Below, one piece after another: positions 21,641 to 35,000 of a stretch of 64,000 bases of DNA. Under the pieces are notes generated by a model that searched no databases, was not told where the DNA came from, and saw only the letters and a list, made by a program, of their open reading frames with translations. This stretch comes from Malurus cyaneus samueli (lineage: Eukaryota; Chordata; Aves; Passeriformes; Maluridae): positions 61,722,914-61,786,913 of the forward strand of contig CM019236.1 in the NCBI GenBank assembly GCA_009741485.1. Direction: 5' to 3'. The number at the start of each line of letters is the position of its first letter. The stretch's first letter is position 1. Position numbers and translations under genes: made by a program.

Positions 21641-24600
21641 TGCCCAACATTTCCTACTGGCTGTGGGAAACTACAAACTCTACACTCCCAGTCTTCTGCT
21701 TCAGGCTAAATCCCTCTCTGTGAGTGACAGTCTTAAGCACAAACCTGCACCACTGCATACAAAAGCAACATGAAATCTTCAGTTCTAGGTCACCAATAGA
21801 TACTAGCACTCACATTACAAAACTACTACACAGTCTAGATCAAGTGACCATTTGTGTTCATGAAAGGGGCAGCTGAAATGATGTTGTGCATGCTGCAGGT
21901 GTTTTATATGCAGAAATGAAATACTTTTAAGGTGTTACGTCTAGCACTTCCCTGTTTGCAATGTATCATCCGCAAAAGTGAGAAGACTTATTTCATTTTA
22001 TCTGGTCTGAATCCATTCCCCACCTGTTTTCTCTAGTGCATGCAGACCTATCACTTTGGGTAACAACAAACTTCTTTTGAAAGGGATAGTTTTGACAGAA
22101 TTACCTATATTAGCATTATACTCCAGAGATGTATGGTGATAAAAGCAAACTTGAAAACATTACAAACACATAGATGACATAAAGTATTTGATCCTTCAAG
22201 GATCAGACCTCACAGGTCATGTCACATGGTGACTCTTACTGACCTCTCTGAAGTCTTTCACTTAAATCAAGCTCTCTCCCTTAGAAATCACAGCTGGGAT
22301 TACAAGTTCAGTGTCTTCCTACACGTGATGCAATATTATTACAGGCTACTAAAAGAGCCAGTCTAGTCACCTGATAGTCTCCCTTTTCCTTGGCTATTCT
22401 GATTCCTATAGACAACCTGATCCTTCCACCTCCATTAACTTTCTGTAATTTCATCCCATGTCCTTTTGTCTACATCTCCTAACATTGCCATTCATTTTCT
22501 CAGTCAGTATATACTGTACTGTGACAGTCTGGAATACGCAAAATCACCTCTTCTTACTCATCTAATGAGAGAGAAGACCTGATGTGGTATTGTGTTATTC
22601 TGCTATGCATAATTTATTCCTTCTTCCAGCAGAGCTTAGAGGTAAAGCACACAGTTTTGGCTGGCCAGTTGGTTAAGAAAACACTTTAAAAAGTATTTTC
22701 AAACCTTCAAAGTGATTCAATTCTGAAATGAGCTCATGCCTGTATGAATCACATGAGTAGAGCATTGACCTAGCTTGTTCACTAAAAGTAGTTGGGGAAT
22801 GAGCAAGGAGGTATTATTTTTTATGTCAATGCTACAAATACTTTTATTAAAGTTCTGGAGGATGTGAAAAGACCAGATGTTATACAAAGATCTAAATCTC
22901 TGGTATGCTAAATTATCATAAGCAGGAAGGTGAGGCTCCTTCTTTTCACCAATTAACAAAAGTATTTCAGGGTTTGGACACTACATCTTTAAAAAAAAAA
23001 AAAATCAAGATGTGCAGAGTGCTGGAAAGACTACTGCATGAAAATGCTGATGAAGCTATTCTGGAGATGCTCTGCTCCTTCTTATTCTAATAGGAAAGAA
23101 ATTCCAAGGGCAGAAATGTAATTAAGATGAAATAATCACAAAGGAACAGAGTTCATCATTCAAAGGAATACATGGCATGAGCATAACTGACTAAGAATAA
23201 TGAATATCGACACAAAAAATTTCGAGGACAGATAAGGAAAGACATGGAGACTGAATTATTTAATCCTTTTCCTGCTGCGATTTGCAACAAAAATCCCTGT
23301 TCCTATCTGTGATCAGAAATGTAACGAAGTTAGGGAGTAAGTGTTGGCCATGAGGAAGAAAAGAGACAAATTTATTTCGATAATAGACTTCTAGAAATTG
23401 TCTTAAGGAATCCATCCCCACTTACTCAAGGAGCTGGATAAAGCAATTTATAGACATCGCACAACATCTCGGACAACAATGGAAGAAAGACAAGCATGAA
23501 GAGCTCTGGAAAAGTATATTACTTTCCTTTGAGAACAGCCAAAGGGAGGACCCAACAAAACACAGACCTGCCAGTGCAATTTTTAAAATGGGGATGGCAC
23601 TAGAACAAGTAATAAAGCAATCAATTTTATGAGCACCTAAAGGACGACAAAGTAATTGAAAAAACAAAAAGGCAAAGCAAATTTTCCAATAGTAAATTTC
23701 ACTAAATCAGACAAATTCCTTGCTTGGCAGGATAAATGGCTGACTTTTTGTGGTGAAGGAGTAAGTATGATAGCCTTTGTAAGTAAGTATGATAAGCCAA
23801 AGACTTCTCTAAAGTCTTTGGCTTATCTTCTCAGAAGTAAATGAAAGAGAGCTAAAACCTGCTGAAAAGCTGCAGTTGAAAAGCCCTGATCAAAGGTCTG
23901 TCTGGAGAGAGATCTGAAGTGAGGTGTCTGTCTCAGGAGAACAGCAATTAACAGCCATCTGCAGAAAGCAGACCCTAACTCCAGAGGCCCAGCAAAAGCT
24001 CTGTGTCCTTTTAACACGTACAGCATGAAAAGGAACATCTCATGATGAAACCCACGTTTCCCTGTCTCATCTGTGATCCCTGTGTGGCAGGAATGGCAGA
24101 ACATCAAGAAAAGGCCCACAATCACATTCCTTTCAGCCAAAGTTCTGGCACATGCTTTGCAATGAGTACAAACTTCCAGCAATTCCAGCTTATAGCCCTC
24201 ACAACCCATTGGTGAATGAAAACAATCAGTAAATGACCTCCCAGTTTGTATAGATTGATGAGAGGCTGTTCCAGTGATACAATAGTTTGGGTGCCGCCCT
24301 TTCTCACAACCAGGGTGGAGCTTGTGAGGATAACTCACAGGACAGACAGTGAGCAATACTTGGTCTGCCACTACAAATTCCCGTGTGTGATCAACAGCTA
24401 CCTGTCCTGAAAAACAACACTTTCAGCCTGCAGTTTGCTGTAGTGTGGAGACAAAGGAACGATTCATGGCTGGGAGAGGTGTACACTGGGCAATGAGAGG
24501 ACCACATGCACCATGATTGCCTTGTGATCAGATCCGCGGGGAGCTGTCGCTGTCTGTCTTTCCAAAGTTGCCTGCAACAGTTGGTAACGTAATAACCAAA

Positions 24601-27600
24601 AATAGTGACACACGTGAAACTTGAAACACTGAAGTGGGAAATGAAAAATGATGTTTTAGAAGGGAAACAAGGGAATAACTATCAGGAAATAAGGTAATTT
24701 TTATCTCCAGACCACACATTAAGAGCAGCTAGGGAGTGAGTATCATTGCTGTCTTAAATATCACCTCACTAGCTAAATGGGAATAAGCCCACTTCCATCT
24801 CCAACACCTACAAAGTCACTTGAAACTTTCCACAGAACAAGTCATTGTTCCAGAAAGGCACAATGATTTCTTTACTATTGTTATTTAAGGAGAAAATCCA
24901 GCACTTAATCTCATTCCTAGTGCAAACTTCTCTGTAGGATCTCTTCTCCTTCAGCTTGCAAGAAACACTGGGAAAAACACATTATGAATGGAGGTTTTTA
25001 TGGGTTTCAGAATATCTTCTTTAAATACCACTGAATAGGTTTTCAACATGTGTCTCCAGGTGTTAGAAATGTATTTACAGGTAGTCTCATGCTGCTAAAG
25101 GGCTATTTCAGACTGGAAAATCCCTGCAGATATTAAGAAGCTTTCTTCCCCTTTTTAAACTAGCAATAATAATTTTTTAAAAGAAAAAAAAGCAACCAAT
25201 CAAGCTCAACAAATAATAAAAAAAAAAACAAAACACCCCAACCTCCCAAACAAACAAAACACCAAAAAAAACCCCACACAAATTTAGACTAAACTTTGAG
25301 ATTTCAGAGACAGAAAAGTAGAGGAATTACCAGAGTCTACCATGCACTTCTGAGATCTTATCTCATGTTTTCCTGAAGGAATAATTTCAAGATTTAACAT
25401 AAACCAAGCACATTATAATCCCAATGACTTGGCATTTGCCACTTTGATGGAATTGTTTTGTTGGAAACAGTAATAAAGATCTTCTTCATCTTTGTTATGG
25501 CTTCAGGGACTCATTCTGCTGACTCAGTGCAATACTACCCAATACCCATTTTTCTGGACTCCTGGTGTCACTAGCTAGGAGAAAAACCCAGTTCAAATAT
25601 TCATAAGTTAACGCTGCTGGAACATACTTTTCCCCTGCTTCCCTCACAGTAAAGCTGTATTGTTGACTTGTGATGGTCTGCAACTCTTAAATTTTGCATG
25701 ACTGTGTTGAGAACAGCAATCCATCTCCTCTCATGCTCCACCCTAGAGCTTTCAAAGCCCATTGCTTGAGCTAGTAGTCTGAGGTACCCAGCAGAGAAAA
25801 AGTGGGTGCAAACACTTGGAGAGAGAATTAATTTGTTGAAGGAAAGGCCTCCAGTTACAGGAGGCCTGGGGATCACTGGAGGCATGAGGAGAAATCATAC
25901 TTCAGAACCATGAAAACAAAATCAATATATAATGTTACTGAAGTAACATGCAACCAAGCCTTTCAAAGTATCTAAGCAATCAGATCAGTGATAGTGGCCA
26001 CTGTTAGGATTTTCTGGCCCCTTATCAGACCTATTTCAGAAACAATCCCTCCAGAAGAAGTTTATCAATTAATCTCTAACAGTAGTTTAACTTCTCCTTT
26101 CAGCTGGCTTATCATTATTTCTCTTCACTTTTTATGAATGACTGCTGACAAGACTCTATAGGAAAAAGACAATTGTTACTTACAAAAGGTGGGGTTGGGG
26201 GATCAACATGTCCATGTGAGAGAGCATGTGACTCCTGAAGCAACATTTTCAGAATGGATTTCAATTACCTGGTTTTAATTTGATTATGAGCCTGCAATCC
26301 AATTTTTCTGCAGGCCAAGGTGGCCACACAAAATTCGTATCATGGCCTTGTGAATTCACACCCATTTTGAAACAGCCAATTATTATACATGGAAATGATA
26401 AAATCTGAACCAGAAAATTCATGCTCAGACAACTGCCACCCCCACTGGAGTGGAGGAGAGACAAGACCTGAAAAAGACTGGAGTAGTAAGCTCTTAAAGC
26501 TTTTTAAATTGTGTTACTTCTGAGCAGTATTTGTGCAAATGAGCCAGTTTATTAAGTTTGCAAGTATGGGAGAAGGTTTGTTTGACACAACCTCCTACAT
26601 ACATAATATAATACAATATAATGATGAAAGTCATAACAGTCCTGAAGCCAGCCCGATTTTGTTTGTCCCAGAGGCTAAGCTCAGGGCCAGCTCTTGCACT
26701 AGAAAGCATTTGACAACCTTCCTCCCACTGGCAGGTGGTATGCCGTGGCTGATCATTTTGAACTTTCTGATTTCAGTACTTTCCTTCACCTCTCACCCTT
26801 TCCCAGAGAGCGATGATAATTTTAGATGCCTCTGCATGACTGGAAATAAGCATACATAGTAGGTCGTTTTGAAAAAAAAAAGAAAATACAGGCATTCACA
26901 GTAGTTAAAAACAAGATATATAAAATCCAAATGTCAAGGAAAATTAATTCTTTTGTAGCTTGTCTCAGCAGAGACAAACTTTATGCTGCTTTGCATCTTA
27001 AAACACAAATTTCCTTTAAAGTCTACAGCATTTCCTCTAATGACGTATAAAAAGCTCAGTGCACATTCTGGGACCTTTCTACTATGTCTGGGATAAGCTT
27101 AAACATATACAGCTGCTCTTTATTAGCTTACTTCAGGGGATCTTTCACAGCTGGGTTAAAATAGATTTACATATGTTTGGCTGAATATGCATGATTTCAG
27201 GGCTCCAGAGAAGTTGTTGTAGCCTGCAAAGTGAATCTCTCATCTTCACAGTTCCCATTTCACTGCATGGAGCTCTTCTGATGGCACAGAACAAGTGTTG
27301 GGTGTTCTTTCTTTTCTTTTTTTTTCCTTTTTTTTCTCCTTTTCCTGATGTGGGCATTATGTATTCTGAGCAGCCCATCGCCTTTCTGGAAGCAGTTTTT
27401 ATGAACAGTGTAAAGGAAAAAGAAGCTGTTTCTGAGAAATTCTGTGGCTTTTCCTCTCCTTTTATACAGCCTGTTTTGAACTATGGCCTTTCTGCACAAC
27501 AGGGAAAAGTGAAGTTTGCAGAATGTCAACACAAGCAGCTCTGCTTAACAGGCTGAAGCTAAATGCAGTATTATGGAAGAACTGGGGTTAAATTTCAATC

Positions 27601-29024
27601 AATGCACATAATCTCAAAACAAAAAATGTTTCCTCATCAGCTCTGATCTTCTTTAAAGACACAAAAATGTAAATGCTGATTTTGAGCTAGTAGAGCAACT
27701 GAACACATCACAGCTGAACTAACAAAGAAGTCATCTATTAAACATTCAAAGACAAATAGTAAGACAGTACCCTATATTTCCTATTCCCTGAGGCCCTGGA
27801 AATTATCACTAAATTGCTGAACAACTATGCAACCAAGCCAACACTGTTTATTCATGCACACAGACTGTATTTCTTAGGGACAGTCCTTCTGCCCACAGCT
27901 GGGGTGCTGGTGCACATTAGGAACGTGGCTGGACCCCTTGTTAGCTCTGCTTTTGCATAGAGGAAGGATGAAACCTCTTCTGCCATTAAAATGCCATCAC
28001 TGTGTGCTGCATGACAGAAAGCAAACACTGTGGATTAACTCTTCATTTCTCCTACACACATAACCACAGCAGGTGCAGTCAAAAGGCTTGGACTTTAGAA
28101 TTAAAACATACCCCTGCCCTTGTAAAAAACAAGACTGTTCCTTCCAGAAATATTTGCAGGGCTGGTGATGTAGGAAAAAAAAAAATTGATTATACATGTC
28201 TGTAATTAGGTTTGCCATTTCCCTTTGTGTTGCAGTCCCATTGCTTCATCTGCCTTTGAACACATTCAGTAACTGAGCCATTGTGATGAGTTTGAAACAC
28301 TAGTTGTAACAGTCAGCAAGACTAATTTTACTGCTAGCTCTTCTTCAATATCTCTACTCTTCCAGTGAGGATAACAGAACCTTTCTTTCCTCGGTTATAG
28401 CAATTCAAATCCATAGTATGCCCAGTAAAGCAAGCATAGTTACCCCAGCCATGTCCTATGGTAAAAGGCAGCATTTCCCTGATGGACTTACTTTTCTGTC
28501 TGTCAGATCTGTAATTCTCTGCTCTTTATTTTTTTTAACTTAATTCTTTTTAGCACCTTGCAGATGCTGCACGTACATTCATACTTTAATGTCAGAACTT
28601 CACTGATGTTTCCTGTGTGCATTTTTTAACGTGCTTGGTAAAAACTGTGGCCAGTCTGCTTCCTTGAATGAGGTGACCCTGTAGCTTCATCTCAGAGGAC
28701 ACAACCTGGCAAGCAGGTACCCACCCCAGCTCCAGCAGAGCTGCCCTGAGTCCAGCAGCAATCTAGCCACAGCAGTGAGGGCAGGCCAGTGTCCTCTCTG
28801 ACACAGATCAAATCTCATGGACACCTTCTCGATTGTCCAGCAGCCTGGACACACTTGTGTGCTTTACCAAACATCTCACTAACAGCAGCGAGGCTGCAAA
28901 TGACAACTCCCCAGCCTTCCAGTCAAATTTCTGGATTTACTGCAGTAGTTTGCTCTTACTTTAACTCAGCATCTTCCAGTGTTGCAGGAAAAGCAGGGAG
29001 CTTACACAGCTGGTTAACCAATAT
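21641..29024 (-). other. SEMA6A last intron, central part, left of the gap
   Basis: AT-rich intron. No exon of SEMA6A is recognised. Contents are an A-rich run at about 22991-23004, a perfect hairpin at 23791-23827, a minus-strand open frame of about 195 codons between 24398 and 23823 that I cannot identify, A/C-rich sequence at about 25160-25280, and a polypyrimidine run at about 27307-27347. Confidence 0.5.
23791..23827. repeat. perfect inverted repeat, 16-bp arms, 5-nt loop
   Basis: GATAAGCCAAAGACTT at 23791-23806 is the exact reverse complement of AAGTCTTTGGCTTATC at 23812-23827. They are separated by CTCTA. As RNA, on either strand, it could fold into a short uninterrupted stem. It is not flanked by longer terminal repeats that would mark a transposon. 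Confidence 0.9.
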
Positions 29025-29034
29025 NNNNNNNNNN
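29025..29034. other. assembly gap (10 N)
   Basis: Ten consecutive N characters lie within the last SEMA6A intron. No exon is expected here, but the true missing length is unknown, because a run of exactly 10 is likely a placeholder. Confidence 0.99.
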
Positions 29035-32000
29035 CATTTGTTTTCCCAGCATTAAACCAATTTTTATCACAGTCTCTTTTCACTCAGTGGCATACATTTA
29101 TTCTCCTCTTTTCTAAAAACAGTGTAGGTGAGATCAAACCTTTCAGGGAAGCACAGCTGATGTTATCAAGTTGTCTTGCCATGAGCAAGGAGAGATAAAC
29201 TGTATTGTCTTTCCAGGTCTTGATGCTGAGCATATGAAAGTAGCTGCTGATCTGATATTAGTAATTCAGTTCAATGAGTGTGAACTGCACACTGAGACAC
29301 AAAAAAACTCTTGTGTGCACAAAATTAATTGGTCTTACTGGATGAGTGCCTCAGGACATTGCCTGCAGCTAGTCATATTTATACAAAAACATATAAAAGT
29401 GCTGCAGAACTGTAAGGTTTCTTTAAGACACTGAATAGAGACTACTGTTCAGTAGAGATAAAGCAGAATGCTATCTGCTAAAAAAGAGCAGTGCTCTTTA
29501 TGTTCCTTGTTATGAGCCATGATTGCACAAACCTCTGTGGAGGCTGGGGTGAGCGCAGGAGGTTCAGTGTGGAGAGCAGGCAGAAGGGACAGAGGGCACT
29601 CCTGCACTGTGCCCTCCTTTCAGAGGCTGATTGGGACTCATTCAGCAGCGAATACACATGGAGGATTGTTGAACTGTTTGATGGGAGCTATAAGCTGGCA
29701 GCAGGAATTAAATATCTCCAGTGTTGACCATGGGCTCAAAGTCACTACTGATGGCCTTTTCTGCACCACTTGATAAGACCTTCTGTGAGCATCCTTAAAA
29801 ACCAGCAGTACTCAGTGTCTACCCAGAACTGTGACTTCTGTTGCACCTAGCCAGCTTGCTTCCAAACAGGAACTCATAATGGTTTTCTGATTTAAAGGAA
29901 AACACCTAGAGCATATGCACTTCTCCAAAGACTTTTGGAATTATTTTAATAAAGGCTTTGTTCAGGTGTTTTTGCCCATGCTTAAATTCCCTGTCTGTGC
30001 TGATTCTATTTATGTTCAGCAAATGCAGATCTTTCAGGCTGTCCAAAAATACCCCTCTGTTTCTTCCTACAAGAACATGATAGTGGGTAGCAGTAGCTTT
30101 GTAGGGCTTTAAAAACGTGCCTGTGCTCCCCCTAACCTCTTTTTTTATGTAACAGCTGCTCTTTTATTTTCTATCACAATTGTGGGTAAGATGGATGGAA
30201 CACAAACAAGATGGCATATTATTGACAGCATGCAGCTGGTGTTATTTTCCAATTAAAAAATCCTTGTTGGGCATGTGAAAGAACTGTCTAGTTTATGCCC
30301 AGTTGTGACAATGCCTTCAAGCTGTACCTTCAGCTTAGATTTTATTTCACAGAAGATAAGCAATCTTTGGTTGCTGGTAGAAGAACAACAGTTTAATATC
30401 CTGCCCAACACAAAGCTGGTGATGAATGTCCTGTTAGCCATTTCCAAATGTTTGCTGTATTGTATAGCTGTGTCAGAAATGTTTCTTAATTCTTCCTGAG
30501 CAACTACTCTATAAACTGTCTGAAGCCCTTCTAATGCCAATGAGCTATTAAAATCTACCTCAGCAGGGACCCTGACCTATTCCACTCTGCTGGGGCAAGG
30601 AGAGCTGTCAGACTATCAGCTGGTGGTTTAACAACACCAATACTCAATGTACCCAGAGTTGTTTGTGTGTTTAGTTGCCTTACTGTGACAAGTCTCTTCT
30701 GGGCATCAGAGACTGAGAATACTATGCCAATAAAACACCTTTTTGTCCCTCACGGGGATTTTAGGATGCACATTCTTCATACAATGGTAAATTTGCACTA
30801 TGTGCTTCAAAACTTCTCAATTAAGTGCCCTTAAGACACTCTATTTGTAACCATGAGATAACAGCATATTTTTTTCCTATCTTCTCCCTCAGCCACTGGC
30901 ACAATCATAGAATACATGATTGAAGTTCTGGCAAAATTAATAGCAATGGTAATTGGATAGCAGAGACTACAGTGCCTCACTAGATGACAGAGAGTTTGAA
31001 GGAACACCTGCCTTAACACCTGACTAAAATAAGGAAATTCAGGAACAACTGCTTTCCAAACACAATGACATTTTTAATCTCTGTTTAATGTTCAATAAAA
31101 CTGTGATTGGAAAACCTAAATTATGCCCTCTCCAAGTTTTCTCCTACACAATAAAAGACATGTTGATAACCATTAACTAGAAGTTAAAATATATCAGAAA
31201 AATGTAGGTGGTGTTTTGTACAGGGCAGGTAAGCAAACAGTTGACAATTTACAGACCATATTAAAAATGCTCTGAACCAGGACTGTCAACATTTAGGTAA
31301 TTGTAAAATTACTACTTTATGTCTCACCTATTAATGAATACAATCATTGAAACTAGGCACATCCTATATGAGAAAAATGACATTATTCAAATGTCTTTAA
31401 GAGCATATTGACATTTTAATTGTACACTGGCATTAACAACACTAAAAGGTGCTTTAAATGCCTTTCAGCTATTACATTTTCTGCTATTAAACCCCTTTGA
31501 ATTTCAAAGGAGTTTCAGAAATCTCTTGTTTAAAGGGCTAGACTGCCCTCCCAATTCAGCATCTTTATGGCACAAGACCTCCTTATAATCAATATAAACA
31601 TCACAAAAATGAAACTGGGGGTTACCCAACATCCTGTCCACCAATTATGCTTTGCTATTTCTAGACAGAGTAGTGGCTCTGTGGAGCAAGCACACCCTAC
31701 AGCGAATTCCCGGCTCCTGATACATATGTCAGTGCTACAAAGGTCAAACAAGAGCACGAGGCAGTCTGTGTTCCTCCACTAAGCTCTCCCCACTGAGTGA
31801 CAGTGGCTGAATGCAGCTGGGGATCTGGTCCACCACACAATAACTCTAGTGCCCGGAACCCTAAGCAGCTGCATTGACAAATTGGATGTGGCCTCTTCTA
31901 TTGAGAAAAGCACATCAGGGTCCTGGGGCAATGACAGTTTTCCCCTCTTTTAGTAAGACAAGCATCTACTGCTCATTGCAGCCTAGAAACACACAGCCTG

Positions 32001-35000
32001 ACTTAAAATCTATGCAGGTGGACAATTACAGGTCAAGGATACCTGCTGTTTCCAGAAGCCATATTTGACATTTGATGGTATCTATTTTAACCTTCAACAT
32101 TCTTTTATTTGTAGGATCCACTACTTGGGGAGCAGAGAAGCTCTGTTTTCATAACCAGATGTTGCACATCAACACAGTCTCTCTATCATCCACGATGTAA
32201 TTTTTTTTTTGCTACTAAACAGGAAATCACTCTTGTTCTAATATTGCCACTCAACATTTCCACTTCTGCTAGTTAAATCTGAAATCTGTACTGCTAAGTG
32301 AGACATAGAAACATTTTGAGTTCTGAAAATACCAATTGCTAAAGTATAGGCATTTAAGTGTGGCACAGGCAGTAGGTATGTGCTAGAATATAACCCCAGC
32401 ATTATTTTGATTTCCTCATCCTTGCCTGTCCTTTGCAGTGAAATCTGTTTCTTTCCTTACACTTTCAGATGGCTACTATAGAAAATCTGCGACTAAATGA
32501 GCTGGAGCTTTCTTCACATAAGATTTGAAATGAAGACTTAGCCACAGAGAAGACACACTATATCACTGCCCTATACTCTATTATAATCCCATGTTTGACT
32601 AAAATTTGGTTAAGGACGATGCTCTGTTCATGGATTCAGCTCCTGACACCTTTTCTGAGTGCCTTGTCTCTGCTCTGCCTCTTCACTCTTGTTCTCAGAG
32701 AAACTTACAAAGGCATAATAAAAGCAAGTTTGAAGGAAGTCTATTGTCAGAAACATTCTTCCAGCAATCTTCTTTCATTAATTTTATATACAATTTCCAT
32801 TTTATTAATTAGCATCTACTTTTCTGCTGCCAGTCTTTGAACTTGAAGATGTAATCTGAGACAGGAGCAGACAGCTCATAAATGCAAGGCAACAGAAGGA
32901 GGATCAGTGTCATTTGTCTGGACAAGTCTAGTGTATTCCCTTAATCCTGAGTGCACAGCCCTCCCAGTGCATGTTACTGGATACCAGCAATTCCAGTGTG
33001 GTGAGGTCATAAATCTTCTGGTATGTTTGTGAGTTATTAGCCTGGTCTAGTGACTCAGGTATCTGGCCACTAAAAGCCGTGTGGGAAATTTGGTCCCATT
33101 TAACTGTTAACAATGGCTTTCTAGTGTTTATCTGATATGGTGCTGAAATAGTGCTCCACCACAGATATGGTGGGATTAGTCTACGAGACATTCAGTTCCT
33201 GGACAAGTTGCTCATTAGAGCCATTTTAGGCAAATACAGGCTTGGTTGGATGTCTTAAAAAATACTTTTTAAAAAATTTCAATCAAGCAGCTAGTATATA
33301 AACAAGGCCTCTCTTTGGAAACAGGGATGTTTACAGCAAGCTGATGCAAATTTACTTAAGAACATTTCAGAAAAAGAAATCTATAGTGCTTTGTTTAGCA
33401 CAGACTCATCCAAACAACCAGTGTTTCCATCCTAATGGGAAAAGTCAGTACCTTTTAATCCAGATGTATACAAGTTTAAACTGACTAAAATCCATGCTTG
33501 TCTAGGTAAAATCACTTTGTAAACCACTACAGCTTTGAGTACCACACCTCCCAGTCCAAACCTCAGCCACATGCTACAGAATCGTAGACAGAATCAGAGT
33601 CATTTTCTACTCCTTTTCTCGCAATATTCTTTTATCAGACTACGGGCAAAAGACTTAAAAGTACAGAAAATGAAGGATCAATCTTCAGTGTTTCCTCAGC
33701 ACTTGAAACTTAGTGATCTGCAAAGGACTTGTAATTGTTTTATGTATGGCATACAGTGGCTTGAAATATGCCTTACCCTTGTTTTAGGATCAATCAGTTC
33801 CTTCTGACAATCTCAGGATGATGATACCGATAAAATACAGAGTATTTGCCTCACCTTGAAAGACCAAGCCCTTCCACTCAGACTTGCAAACACTGACTCA
33901 AAATTTAAGTTTTGATGAATTTTGTGCCATTTTAATTCCTCATCTGAATCATTACATAATGCCAACAAGATAATAATAGTGTTCCTCCATTTCCTCTGAT
34001 AGAGAAACTGCTTTGAATCTTTTACATCCTCGCACACATTAGCATATAACAGTATTTTTGCGTAAAAACATACTCTGCAAATGTACTTCTTGGTGCAAAA
34101 CTCAGCTCTCCTGTGGTGAATATCAGTTGTTAAATTTATGCAAAAAAAAAGAAAAAAAGAAATTTATGCAAAAGAAATAGTCTGAAGATTTGTTTTGCCA
34201 CAGCTTTTTTCCCCTGCTCATTTCATGTCTACTTGTAAAGTATCTTGTTATATCAGCACTTTACATTCTTTATCATAACTGTACCTGAAGTTTCTTAAAA
34301 TTTAGTCTCACTGCAGCAGAATCTGCCTGAACATTTGCAGACTCTCCAGAGACAAGCATTGTCAGCACTTGGCAAATCTTTCAAGTAGTGATAAGCACAG
34401 TAAAATTTAGTAACACTGCCACTTGTGTACAATATGAAATAACTTCTGGAGGAGGCATGTTTTGAAAGAACAGCTCTTAGGGTCTCAGAGAGCACAGCCC
34501 TTTCCAAATAGAGGAGGTGACTACTGCTAATGATGTACCAGAGGAAGGGCTGCAGTTATTCTCCACCATAATAATATAGATTATACAATCTGTAAAATAA
34601 TAGGTGCTACCAGATACCATCCCTAAAGGAGCAAGTATTCTTGATATCCAAATCAACCAGCAACTCTTAACTCCATAAACTGTGTTCATCATATCCCACC
34701 TCTCATCAGCTTTTTACCTTTGTTACATGGCTTGCCAAGTAAAGGAGATACCACCTCACAATCTGCACCTAATGAATGCTGAGACAAGCAAGACTACCAA
34801 CATTAAAGACTGCTAGCCACTGCACTTTTGTTGTTCAGTGCCCACCTCAGCCACTTTTACTTGAATGCAGAGAACAAGAAGCTGTACCAGAGCCACAAAA
34901 TAGTAACCTGAATTTTCAACCGATTTATCAAAACTGTGATTAAAAGGCAGGCTCCAGGCAGTTACGGAATGAGTGAAAACACCAAGCTGTTGGCTACACT

